Below are positions 17,501 to 25,486 of a stretch of 26,503 nucleotides of DNA, piece after piece. Position numbers and translations under genes: made by a program. The stretch spans positions 1-26,503 of the forward strand of contig MLAK01001225.1 of assembly GCA_001839685.1 (NCBI GenBank), in the 5' to 3' direction. This stretch comes from Tritrichomonas foetus. Its lineage: Eukaryota; Parabasalia; Tritrichomonadida; Tritrichomonadidae. Every line of letters starts with the position of its first letter. The stretch's first letter is position 1. The notes below the pieces were generated by a model. That model did not search any database. It had not been told where the DNA came from and saw only the letters and a program-made list of their open reading frames with translations.

Positions 17501-17641
17501 ATCACAAATGAAAATGTTGTAGTCATCTGGAGAGGTAACTGTAGTTAAATCAAAATCCGGTGTATAGTCTGATGGACAATTTAGATTTCCAATACATACT
17601 TTTTGCAAAGATGAACAAAATGTAACGAATAAAAACAACAT
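14540..17641 (-). CDS. Large type I surface membrane protein
   Basis: The frame extends to GTG at 17668, but the first ATG is at 17641. It gives a 1033-residue protein with a clear signal peptide (MLFLFVTFCSSLQ) and an initiator-like TCATTATG right at the start. The ectodomain is rich in Tyr, Ser, Asn, Ile and Asp, with many short hydrophobic strands and N-glycosylation sites, suggesting beta-rich (possibly beta-helix) structure. A C-terminal span (residues about 1000-1022, the YALVILLPIAFGAGLLFGF region) leads into a 25-residue cysteine-containing tail (CVCYCRMKK...ITEGLV). Two matching starts, NCPSDYTP (about residue 20) and NCPSYSTP (about 555), each followed by T-x-T-V, suggest two duplicated ectodomain halves. 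I do not recognise a named family. The tail resembles those of trichomonad surface proteins with short endocytic signals. Codons are strongly AT-rich. Confidence 0.8.
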   Translation of the reverse strand: MLFLFVTFCSSLQKVCIGNLNCPSDYTPDFDLTTVTSPDDYNIFICDLPYDIYLNASCFIANTMLNIYSDTGHANFVYFYVYSSIELTSFSIKNSHFYFVNEDYTKEYTITIHEDTSIEKSELGVHGYFEFDFNSLYFDFCSKPKSTVGYQLGYFNSLKILCDSDDLGLCSTFYTHFMLVAKTDDDSFDSELNILYTDDNQINTELGTNNDYREIRFSMYNNYQFNILINEEVNYNIIFNPHTPDDKALIRYDNLLKRYPNIKAFFNLTSGSELSIDDIYSTISPHGYYKLNFIYYLEQIKEIIVPSEGLDLYLYAGISYYISYYFDKFIFEENSVLNLSTHFNSMDSFSIYINNTFLAPGASIIYEGSDLIYIFSSTNYKYSPSDNNFQILGNNIYWDGYSGESYPLYPVTMDVYLNYSLPTMYVNVKLDHTLEKIKPIHSQQKLNNLYIYLSPQSYEYSIETASTYKNFIDGTEINMLLNKFTPIVCMEKTLYSDNNILYHYNLTDFANVNSYYDDFSISYDENSECYGIILNNKLKESFQHYCLYEKDNSNCPSYSTPVTPDTFNTVTVQSNAPTKIYIIENITQKTDLKYSMNNPLYIVGINSNGNYPLVTLGDLSSSSNITISEITLHGYLSIKANSVWLRRLTGTAIIFAEVEDDVFTNEIDMISVYTQSSDIVLSSSKISFVYDSMGLHISDDSIEYHYSDPCESYIIMILQDEVDLAITIDDDFDLYPAISLHFDQYFSTINILYDGNIQKHAIININASKVKINSNSTFLPFHLIDTISLSVSGNDFIMPSLSIYTKPFEKLYCDINSTLLIKTLNLGYSQYNERTVNSAGDQLLVETLTIFETSNTVYILLIYRITVLKEIFYDTSAYFYGTVATDVSIIATIGTYGYPSLFLSTQSPVELSDIIVTMSVYTSRSLTLLYSESGYDFTYKRLSLRPSEFFDTWYGTKYTGNMISKKVLYNSIEYHSISVQFQYEYPEDIYIYALVILLPIAFGAGLLFGFIHCVCYCRMKKTIEEYEITEGLV

Positions 17642-18138
17642 AATGAATTCAGAAATTAAAATGCCCACAATAGATACAAAAAATTATTGAATACTTTATA
17701 AATACTCCCAAAGAATTGTTTTTTCGTATTTTCGAAGTATTCTTGTCAACAAATTTGAAGAAAGTCTAATAGAGAGCATTCATAAAATAAAAATGGATTG
17801 ATCTATTGAACACAACATCGTTCCAAACACTCGGAAATTTGAGAAAACAGAATTGTGATGTAAAATTTATTTATTCGAATCAAAAGTTTCTTTCTGTATG
17901 AAAAATGTTTTCTTCAATGTAACCTTCATTTGAAACAATATTTATAGCAGAAGTGAGAATGATAATTAGGCATATAAGATGTTGACGAAGTTATAAATCA
18001 AAAACATTTTTATGAAATACGAGATGATGATGTTTGTGAATTATGAAAATTGATTCTTTCTCTATTGATTGCGAAATGAACAAATATTATGACCATTTAA
18101 CTTATGAAAAAGTTCATTTTTCGGATTGGATCTGTATT
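17642..18138. promoter_or_regulatory. Divergent promoter region for the surface protein and Rab genes
   Basis: This gap separates divergent genes. On the minus strand TCATT directly abuts the ATG at 17641. On the plus strand the Rab initiator lies at 18114-18120. The frame open from 18043 to 18138 is probably untranslated (see the Rab entry). Confidence 0.5.
18114..18120 (+). promoter_or_regulatory. Initiator TCATTTT for the Rab gene
   Basis: TTCATTTTTCGG matches the trichomonad initiator TCA+1-Y-T. The A (18116) is 23 bases before the ATG at 18139. This favours 18139 over the in-frame ATG at 18043 as the real start. Confidence 0.6.
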
Positions 18139-18717
18139 ATGAATGATCCAAGAATCCATCACCCAGCTAAAGTTATCATGCTTGGCGATAGTTCTGTTGG
18201 TAAAACCAGCATTGTACTTCAGTTTTATAAATCTAAATTTGAACCTGCTTCAGAGCCAACAGTTGGTGCTGCTTATGTGACAAAAATCATGAAAACTGAA
18301 AGTGGAAGTTTACCATTGCATATATGGGATACAGCTGGTCAAGAAAGGTTTAAGTCTGTTATTCCAATGTACATGCGTGGATGTTCTGCTATCATTCTTG
18401 TATGTTCCACAGATTCAGTTGATAGTTTTAATTCACTTGATGAATGGAAAAAATTAGTCAAAACTACAATCAGTGAAATGAATAATTTTTACGTTGTTTT
18501 AAACAAAATTGATAAAGAACATACTTTTGAAACATCAAAAGTTGAACAATGGGCAACTGAAAGACATTATAAATATTTTGAAACTTGCGCCAAAGATGGA
18601 AAAAACATTAATTTTCTCTTTCAGTCAATTGCAGAAGATATTTCAAGACAACAATTTGTAACTCCAGAAGAAATAACTAATACGTCACCAAACAATCAAA
18701 GTAAATGTTGTTCATGA
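18139..18717 (+). CDS. Rab5-like small GTPase
   Basis: Rab GTPases direct membrane traffic; Rab5 relatives act in early endocytosis. With the ATG at 18139 the protein has 192 residues and the usual short leader before the P-loop GDSSVGKTS (16-24). Further motifs are switch I EPTVGAAYVTK (T being the conserved threonine), switch II WDTAGQERF, NKID, and TCAKDG where most Rabs have SAK. The C-terminus ends NQSKCCS, a dicysteine prenylation signal followed by one residue. The switch I sequence PTVGAA is close to the Rab5/21/22 type PTIGAAF. An in-frame ATG at 18043 would add 32 residues with no Rab counterpart, and the initiator lies inside that extension. A tail-anchored Rab GAP gene lies 5.3 kb upstream; there is no evidence that they work together. 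Confidence 0.9.
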   Translation: MNDPRIHHPAKVIMLGDSSVGKTSIVLQFYKSKFEPASEPTVGAAYVTKIMKTESGSLPLHIWDTAGQERFKSVIPMYMRGCSAIILVCSTDSVDSFNSLDEWKKLVKTTISEMNNFYVVLNKIDKEHTFETSKVEQWATERHYKYFETCAKDGKNINFLFQSIAEDISRQQFVTPEEITNTSPNNQSKCCS

Positions 18718-19391
18718 TAATAATAACAACAATTTAATTCACAAAACCATATCAATTTGAATGATCAAACTTTCTTTCATTAAAAAATTGTTTTTATTCG
18801 CAATCATGAACGCCAAGAAATTATTTACAGTACAACAAATTAATCAAAATTATCCAAGTTAACTTTAAATATAAAAAATTGACGGATTTTATTTCTTATG
18901 AATTGAAATAATTGAGTTTATTTTTTGAAAAACATTTTGATGTTTATTTATTATTTAATAGCATTATTTTTTTTAGCTATTTCAGTATTTTATAATTTTA
19001 TGACTATAAAATAAGGATAAGTTTTCCAAAGAATTCAATAACATGTATTGCAAGTTGCCAAGTCTTGTTTGTGTTTTTTGAAGTTTGTCTGAATCAAAAA
19101 TATTGATAAAAAGGTGAAGTCTTTCAAGATAAAAATGATTTATGTGAATTTTTTTGTAGAATTTTTGAATCTTGATCATTTATTGTTTCCCAGTATGAAA
19201 ACGGAAAATCCCCTCAAAATTAGAGCCTTGATTTCATAACTTGATCTCTTTCTTTTCATGTAGACTACTTCTAATTATTTGTGCCGGTATTTTTAATGAA
19301 AGATGTTAAATATTGACAGTTTTAAATAGCAAAATGTTGAAAATTCTAAAGATTGAAGTAAATAAAGATTATCATAATGAACAATAAAAGG
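18718..19391. other. AT-rich spacer with a possible relic frame
   Basis: A minus-strand frame from about 19179 to 18982 reads INIFDSDKLQKTQTRLGNLQYMLLNSLENL. It looks moderately protein-like but is only 65 codons long and has no initiator. It may belong to the same decayed gene as 19392-19620. No intact gene is seen. Confidence 0.3.
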
Positions 19392-19620
19392 TCATAAAGA
19401 ATTTTCTAATTTCAATTGTTTGGAATTTGAAATGCTTAAATTGTTATGATTAAAATTAAACCCTAATATTTTTTCTTCTACAAATTTATCAGAGTTAGAA
19501 CTTATGAAATCAATAACATTTGCTGAATCCTTCATTAAAATTATTTTTTCTTCTAAAATATCAACAGCAATTCTCTAATGTAAAAATTTCTTCATTTTCA
19601 TTTTCTTAATCATATATAAT
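19392..19620 (-). pseudogene. Relic coding fragment
   Basis: On the minus strand, the 60 codons from 19574 to the stop at 19392 read AVDILEEKIILMKDSANVID, then FISSNSDKFVEEKILGFNFN, a credible protein end. Just upstream, in the same frame, is an ATG (about 19601) followed by a TAG at 19575-19577. A neighbouring frame reads ENENEEIFTLENCC. The pieces are best explained as the broken 3' part of a former gene downstream of the cyclase. The family is not recognised. Confidence 0.35.
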
Positions 19621-19846
19621 CAAAATTTCGAAATTTTGAATGCCCTCGAAAATTTCTAACTAATAAAAAATTTATCAAAACACTTGAATATTCAACAGTA
19701 TGAATGATCGAATGATTCCAAGTTCACAAATTAAAAGAAGTAGTATCGCGTTTATTTACAAAACAAATAAAATATTTAACTAATATAAAAATTATAATAT
19801 CCTTAGATACATGAAACAAGAAAACATTTCTTAATTATGGTTCTTC
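19621..19846. other. Spacer downstream of the cyclase
   Basis: The AT-rich sequence after the cyclase stop contains TTTATTTACAAAACAAATAAAA, which could serve polyadenylation on the minus strand. Nothing else is seen. Confidence 0.4.
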
Positions 19847-22800
19847 TCAACATACAAGATAAGTTCCATCATCTTTTGGTTTAAAAATTAAAGATTCATT
19901 TTTTACAATTTCATAAAGTTCCTCTTGTATATGCACATGCATTGGTTCTCCACTTGATTCCATTGCTTGTGCTTCATTTACAGTTTCTCCCCAGATATCA
20001 AACACTGGTTTATGAATTCCCATAACACCTGCAGAAATTGGACCACCATATGCAATTCCAATTCTCACTCTCAAAGTTGTTTTCAATGCTTTGTTTACAA
20101 TATGAATGCCGGAAATCGAATCAAGACAGAAATGGACCATTTGAGTTGCAGCTAATGCTGGATCTCTGCCCTGTGAAAACACTCCTGCTGCACTCATATA
20201 GCAATCACCAATGCATTTGATTTTGGTAACAAGGGTATACTTTTGACAGAATTCATCAAAAATTTTAAACATATAATTTAATGCATTAACTACAAGTTCT
20301 GGCGTTTGTTGTGCACACCAAGGAGTAAATTGAACAATATCACAGAAAGAAATAGCAACTTTATCAACTGTCATTGAAATAGAACGTTGTTCTCTTAAAA
20401 GTCGATTTGCAATTTCTTCCGGTAAGATCTGTTTGACAATAGACATGTGTTTTTCTGTTTCTTCTTCTAGAAGATTCTGTTGACGGATTTCATCTCCAAT
20501 ATCTCTAAAAATAAGAGCGAAATGATCAGCTCCATGAATTTGAGTGACAACTTGGTCTGGTGTTTCATCAAAAATTGGTAAAATTGTTAAAGAATAAAAG
20601 AAATATTGATTATCTTTCTTTCCATAAAGTTTATGTGTTGGCAATGTTAATCGATCGTCAAAAAGATAATCATTAACAATATCATGAAATGAGGTTTCAA
20701 TTGAGGTATCTCCAACTTCAGGTAATTTTTCTTCTTTCAAGTCAATGAGTAAAGCATCAAATAAATTCTCGCCAATAACTGATGTTCGAGTATTAATAAC
20801 ATTTCCAGCAGCTTGATTGACGGCAATTATTGTACGAGTTTGATCAATTACTATAACACCATCTGGAAGAATGTTAAGAACTTTGTCATAGTAAGAAGGA
20901 TCAAATTCAAAATGATCAACAGTGAAATCCCAAAAATGTTCTGCTAAAATTCGAAGTGTATCTCGGGAAAGTGCTTTCTCTGGCAAAACTTTCAGTAATT
21001 TAACCATCTGAGTAAATGGGGCATCAGCTCTCTGAATAATAGATATTAAATAAATAAGAAAAATCACAATAAGAAAAATAAGAAGGAAATAAGTTAAAAA
21101 TTGATAAATCATTGTATTATTTAAATGTGAATTACAATATGAATGTAATTCTGCTTGATAATAGGTAGCAAATTCTGGTAAACAATTAAAATAAAATTGT
21201 GTAGACACATTTTTCATAAAGGGAGATAAGAAGGAAGAAGCAATTTCTGTATGAATAGATAAAGAAAGCATTGAAAGCCAATTATACAGACCAAATTCAT
21301 AAGTTTTCCCATCTGGACTTGGTGTTAAATATAAATTACGTCTAGAACATAATGGACAAAACATTGTGCCTTCATTCCACCATGTTTCAGTTACTGCACC
21401 AATATAATGATATAATGAATCAATTTTGTCAACTCGTTCAATCACATCGGATAAACCAAGTTCTCTTTGGAAAATGATTTCTTGATGAATATTTGCACAA
21501 ATTGATAAATTAGCAAGCACAAATGAAAATGTCTGATATAATTTTATTTTTCGAATAAGTTGATTATTAAAACACCGATACAGAAAGAAATTAATAATTA
21601 TACATGAAGACATTGCGCAACCAAATAAAATTAAAGGAAAAACTAATTCAAAAGCAAATGAAAAAAGATGTTTTCTATACACTTTTGATCGTTGTGATGA
21701 TGTGGTTCCAATATTATCTTGTTGTTTCATAAAGTAGGCACGTACATGCGAAATTGCAGTTTTTGAAGTCTCTCTCAAAGTCATAAAGAAAAGATTTGAT
21801 CGAAAAATTGCATTTCGCGTAACAACTGCAATAGTTATAAGCATTACATCCAAAAGAAAGACTTCAATAATCATAGCAACAAGTGGAGAAGCTTTCGAAA
21901 GAGGATATTTAGTTATATCGATCTCTTTCAGCAAAGTAATAAAATTTTTAAATACATCATCATAAAATTGAGAAATATTTTGTAGAATTTGGATATTTGT
22001 TGAAATTGAACGGTCATTATTCGAATATGATTCAAGAAAAACTGAATCATTACTCAACATTTCATCACAAATAAAAGTAGTTGATATTAATCCATGAGAA
22101 ATAGTTGTATTTTCTTTCTCAATGAGCGGGAATGAAATATCTTGCTCTAGGAATTCAAGAATAGATTTCAAAACTCGATCACCTAAATAATTATCTGTAT
22201 TTAAACCTGTGGAAACTCTAAGAAGTTCATTTTGTAGCTCACCAATGAACTCAATATTTGACAAGCGCCAAGCATCATAAGAAACGTTATAAAATTCAGA
22301 AAATGATCTCCATTCATCTTCAGATGCAGAATAAAATGTATCAGCATATAGAAAAGAACTCATTTCCCTAAATTTCCAAATTAGAGACCATGCACGAATT
22401 ACATGTTCGGTTCTTTTTGCAAAAAGTTGGTTTTCTGCAATAAAGACTGGAATAAAACAAACTGGTAGAAGCAATCCAACAATTAAAAATAAATAAATAT
22501 ACCATTTCCGAATCACATTTTCATATGGGCCACAGGTATTTGCTAGAATTCTTTCATGTTCTTCATTTTCAACAAGTAGTGGCTCAACATTAGTATTACA
22601 TTTCTGTAAATATTCTGGTTGATAAGATCTAAAAACTTCAGGATTGTTTAATCGTAATTTTATATGTGATGGTGAATGAGAAGTAGCTATATTTACATAA
22701 TCAGGATGATAATTATGCCAATGTTTTAATTCTTTTAGATCTTTAGAATTTGGAAACAAATTTTCAAACAAATTAATAAAAAATTCACCTTCAGGAGATC

Positions 22801-24340
22801 CTGGATATCTTTGAACAAATCTAAAAAGTCGATAAATTGATGATTCATAAATTTTTTCAAATGATAAAGTAGCTGTCGGTAAAGTTCCAGTCAATTCATC
22901 AAGAATGGATTCATATAGTTGGCGTCCAAAGCCTAACATATAATATAAATTCCTTCTAATAGAAACAATTTGTTTATTATATGTTTCTATTTCTTCAAAA
23001 GACATCGGTGGCATTAATCTTGTCATAGAAATATAAGTATGTGATCGAATAGGTGAAAAGGGATTATTAGGAGCAAGTTTACGTCCAATTTCTTCAATTG
23101 GTATTGGACAAGTGTTACATAAAAGTGAAAATCTAGCCAAATACACATATAATTCAAATGAATCAGGAAAAATTTCTAATATTTCTTGAACATGAGTGCA
23201 CCCCATTACATCGGGATGGCCATTTTGAAGACCAATGTTAAAGTCCCTTAATACATAAAAACTTGAACGGGATTTTGAAGGATAAAAAGGATCAGATAAT
23301 TTTTTCATCGTTTTATGAGTAACTAGCTGAAGATAAAAGGACAACAAGATATATGATAAAAGAAAAACCAAAGGGGAATACCAAAACATATATGGTTGTA
23401 AATTTATTCGTGGTACAAAGATATCAATAATAATAATTAGAGACGAAAAGCAACTAGTGAAATAAACTGAAGTCATTGTATAGAACTGCCAATTAATAGT
23501 CCAATGTATCGATAAAAGTTCAATAATTCCATTAATTAAAGTGAAAATAAAAATTATAATAAAAATAAAGGGAATCTCAAATTTAACAGGTGCAAAACAA
23601 ATAGAAAGTAAAACAAGAACACCATTAGTTGCAGTTAGTCGAAATGGCGCACCTGGCCTGCATGTCTGGCATAAAGCCGAGTCGAAAGAAACTGTATAAT
23701 TCACATATAGAATTATTGTAAAAGCTCTTCCAAAAGAATAACATAAAACAATGAAAGAAAGTAATGAAATACCATTTTTTGGAAGAAAGCCTTCATATAT
23801 ACCTAACTCAAAGCTGGCTGTCAAATATCGACAAGAAATTGAACATAAAAAGGGGAAAAAAATGGTGTCGACTATTAGGCAAAAATAAAGAACAAAGTGA
23901 CACATAATTTTGTTAACGTATCGTTTTTTAACGTAATAAAAATGAACGCCATTCAAAAAAATTTCCGAAACAAAAAAAATTACATACGAAACGGCTAAAA
24001 GCGGCATGTATACTGGCTCTGAAACTGTAGGCGAAAGAATAATGCTTACGTAGCCAAATAGTTTGACTATTTTGTAGAGTCGAGGATCTGATGACCAATA
24101 ACTCTCGGCGGATGGACAAAATGAAATCGCGATGATTTGGATCGAAAACATGATGAAAAGGAAGGTTTTGACAGGTTGAATAATCGGGCAGTTCTTCGTT
24201 AAGTAATGAATAAACTCGGAAAATGTCGATTCTGTTTGATGAGATACTGTGCAAAAATCATCAGGTGGTTCCAAAATGCGGACAGAATTTGATGAATGTC
24301 CAATGCTTCCACAAGATGATTGTTGAAGAACACTGAACAT
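19847..24340 (-). CDS. Multi-span PAS/adenylate cyclase (class III)
   Basis: This protein would make cAMP from ATP at a membrane. The frame extends to a TTG at 24346; the first ATG, six bases later, gives 1497 residues. Seven hydrophobic spans fill residues about 50-350. A cytosolic helical region (about 355-620) with FPDSFELYVYLARF follows, then a span (WYIYLFLIVGLLLPVCF), a roughly 180-residue loop, and about three to four more spans with a second loop holding CPLCSRR. After the last span (MIYQFLTYFLLIFLIVIFL) come a PAS domain (about 1149-1280, ILPDGVIVIDQTRTIIAVN), a signalling helix, and the cyclase domain (about 1326-1497). Metal-binding D1334 (FCDIVQFT) and D1379 (IGDCYM) are present, as are adenine-selecting K1373 and D1448 (FDIWG) and ribose-binding N1455. 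The transition-state arginine four residues on is Ala1459. Such giant cyclases are a known expanded family in trichomonads. Confidence 0.93.
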   Translation of the reverse strand: MFSVLQQSSCGSIGHSSNSVRILEPPDDFCTVSHQTESTFSEFIHYLTKNCPIIQPVKTFLFIMFSIQIIAISFCPSAESYWSSDPRLYKIVKLFGYVSIILSPTVSEPVYMPLLAVSYVIFFVSEIFLNGVHFYYVKKRYVNKIMCHFVLYFCLIVDTIFFPFLCSISCRYLTASFELGIYEGFLPKNGISLLSFIVLCYSFGRAFTIILYVNYTVSFDSALCQTCRPGAPFRLTATNGVLVLLSICFAPVKFEIPFIFIIIFIFTLINGIIELLSIHWTINWQFYTMTSVYFTSCFSSLIIIIDIFVPRINLQPYMFWYSPLVFLLSYILLSFYLQLVTHKTMKKLSDPFYPSKSRSSFYVLRDFNIGLQNGHPDVMGCTHVQEILEIFPDSFELYVYLARFSLLCNTCPIPIEEIGRKLAPNNPFSPIRSHTYISMTRLMPPMSFEEIETYNKQIVSIRRNLYYMLGFGRQLYESILDELTGTLPTATLSFEKIYESSIYRLFRFVQRYPGSPEGEFFINLFENLFPNSKDLKELKHWHNYHPDYVNIATSHSPSHIKLRLNNPEVFRSYQPEYLQKCNTNVEPLLVENEEHERILANTCGPYENVIRKWYIYLFLIVGLLLPVCFIPVFIAENQLFAKRTEHVIRAWSLIWKFREMSSFLYADTFYSASEDEWRSFSEFYNVSYDAWRLSNIEFIGELQNELLRVSTGLNTDNYLGDRVLKSILEFLEQDISFPLIEKENTTISHGLISTTFICDEMLSNDSVFLESYSNNDRSISTNIQILQNISQFYDDVFKNFITLLKEIDITKYPLSKASPLVAMIIEVFLLDVMLITIAVVTRNAIFRSNLFFMTLRETSKTAISHVRAYFMKQQDNIGTTSSQRSKVYRKHLFSFAFELVFPLILFGCAMSSCIIINFFLYRCFNNQLIRKIKLYQTFSFVLANLSICANIHQEIIFQRELGLSDVIERVDKIDSLYHYIGAVTETWWNEGTMFCPLCSRRNLYLTPSPDGKTYEFGLYNWLSMLSLSIHTEIASSFLSPFMKNVSTQFYFNCLPEFATYYQAELHSYCNSHLNNTMIYQFLTYFLLIFLIVIFLIYLISIIQRADAPFTQMVKLLKVLPEKALSRDTLRILAEHFWDFTVDHFEFDPSYYDKVLNILPDGVIVIDQTRTIIAVNQAAGNVINTRTSVIGENLFDALLIDLKEEKLPEVGDTSIETSFHDIVNDYLFDDRLTLPTHKLYGKKDNQYFFYSLTILPIFDETPDQVVTQIHGADHFALIFRDIGDEIRQQNLLEEETEKHMSIVKQILPEEIANRLLREQRSISMTVDKVAISFCDIVQFTPWCAQQTPELVVNALNYMFKIFDEFCQKYTLVTKIKCIGDCYMSAAGVFSQGRDPALAATQMVHFCLDSISGIHIVNKALKTTLRVRIGIAYGGPISAGVMGIHKPVFDIWGETVNEAQAMESSGEPMHVHIQEELYEIVKNESLIFKPKDDGTYLVC

Positions 24341-24969
24341 TCCCAAATAAAATCGTGAATAGCGAATATCAGATTAAGGTGAAATTTTAGTGAAATTAGA
24401 TGGTCAAAAAAAAAGAAAAAAAAACTCGAATTCAATGTATGTAATTTATTTATGTGAATTATTTCTATGTTTATATGTGCGCATCAGATTTTTTTCCGTA
24501 TTTATATGGCCATAACTTTCATCAGATAGACCATATAAAAAATGAAAAAGTTTAATAGAATGACTTTTTGAATTTATAGCATTATCCAAAATTACTCAAG
24601 TATGAGTTAGTTACTACATAAGCGATGTATTACTTAATTCTAAAAGAAAAGGATTGTGCTAAAATAATATTATTCAATATTATGCACAAACTATTTTGAC
24701 CATAGAATGAAATATTTCAGGAAACATCATCTAATATTTGATCTTCTCTTCATTTTTTTTTTTTTTAAATTGAGCGTATGTATCGATATGAAATGTTTAT
24801 TAGTCTAGAAATCCTTCTGTCCATGACTTTACTTTTCCAAAATTATTTTGGGCACAAACCATAAAAATATCGAGTAAAAAGAAAACAAAGAAATAAATAC
24901 ATGTAAATTTACTAAATCTAATTTGATGAAGCATTTTTCTTGAAATTCAATCACTTGCTACGATTCTGT
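24341..24969. promoter_or_regulatory. Upstream region of the cyclase
   Basis: The 5' flank of the minus-strand cyclase contains poly-A/poly-T tracts (24408-24423 and about 24757). On the coding strand, TTCACGATTTTATTTGGG precedes the ATG, with TCAC about 20 bases upstream as a possible initiator. No gene is recognised. Confidence 0.4.
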
Positions 24970-25127
24970 TGATGCCATATCCAATGTTCTTGAACTCTTC
25001 TTCAAACGCTCTGACGATTTCATCTCAAAAATCAGCAAATACGATGAAGTAGAGACCAATAGAACGACAGTATTCACGTTTGAGTGGAACAGTGGAAGGC
25101 AACTTTGATGCAATTCGTCTGTGCATA
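24970..25127 (-). pseudogene. Coding-like continuation in a shifted frame with an internal TGA
   Basis: From an ATG at 25123 the frame reads MHRRIASKLPSTVPLKREYC, RSIGLYFIVFADF, a TGA, and then DEIVRAFEEEFKNIGYGINR, IVASD to another TGA. The base mix is richer in G and C than the flanks and amino acids continue sensibly past the TGA. This suggests a gene broken by a stop and a frameshift relative to the 25373 frame. On the plus strand a rival frame (SVDAISNVLELFFKRSDDFI) is open too but lacks an ATG. Confidence 0.3.
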
Positions 25128-25373
25128 TTAGTGATCAATATCTTCTTGATTCAGGCTTTGCTGGAGAATATGGAATATATTTTCTTTCGGAACATTACTT
25201 GCTTTTCGTCCAGTTTTGAGAAAAGTCTTTGGTTTCTTCTTTCTGTTTGGTTGGTCGTTTAATCGAGGAAGTGTAATTTTTGAATAAATCAGGTCAGGTG
25301 AAAATTCTTCGTTTGTGAAAGAATCATTAAAGGAGGAATTGTTTAGATTGTGTATGATTGAAATCGGTAGCAT
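25128..25373 (-). CDS. Small hypothetical protein, possibly the 5' part of a broken gene
   Basis: An 81-codon frame opens with ATG at 25373. A TCATTAATTTT motif lies about 30 bases upstream. The product has no membrane span; its middle is basic (LNDQPNRKKKPKTFLKTGRK) and its end acidic (LQQSLNQEDIDH). Directly past the stop, in the +1 frame, sequence down to about 24970 still looks coding (MHRRIASKLPSTVPLKREYC, RSIGLYFIVFADF, stop, DEIVRAFEEEFKNIGYGI). So the real gene may be longer and frameshifted. I recognise no family. The opposite strand is also partly open in this stretch, so the assignment is uncertain. Confidence 0.4.
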   Translation of the reverse strand: MLPISIIHNLNNSSFNDSFTNEEFSPDLIYSKITLPRLNDQPNRKKKPKTFLKTGRKASNVPKENIFHILQQSLNQEDIDH

Positions 25374-25486
25374 CTTTTCTCATTTAGATACATAAAATTA
25401 ATGATCAAATAACTAGTTTTCATCAAGAATTCTAAATGTAAAAAATAAACAAAATGGAAATAAAAAGGAAATGACTATATTGTAAT

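Noticed and set aside
17641..17668. GTG start for the surface protein, and likewise TTG or GTG starts at 2722, 13636 and 24346
   Set aside because: This is a eukaryotic genome. The first ATG in each case gives a sensible start and, for the two signal-peptide proteins, a better leader.
18043..18138. In-frame ATG giving a Rab protein 32 residues longer
   Set aside because: The extra residues match no Rab leader, and a good initiator (18114-18120) lies inside them, so translation probably starts at 18139.
11762..18717. Rab GAP and Rab gene as a functional pair
   Set aside because: They are 5 kb apart with unrelated genes between, and the GAP resembles Rab1-directed enzymes while the GTPase resembles Rab5.
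25110..25125. ACTAATATGCACAG as a trichomonad intron 3' end
   Set aside because: No GTATGT-like donor occurs upstream on that strand within the open frame, and an in-frame TGA would remain after splicing. Kept only as a possibility.
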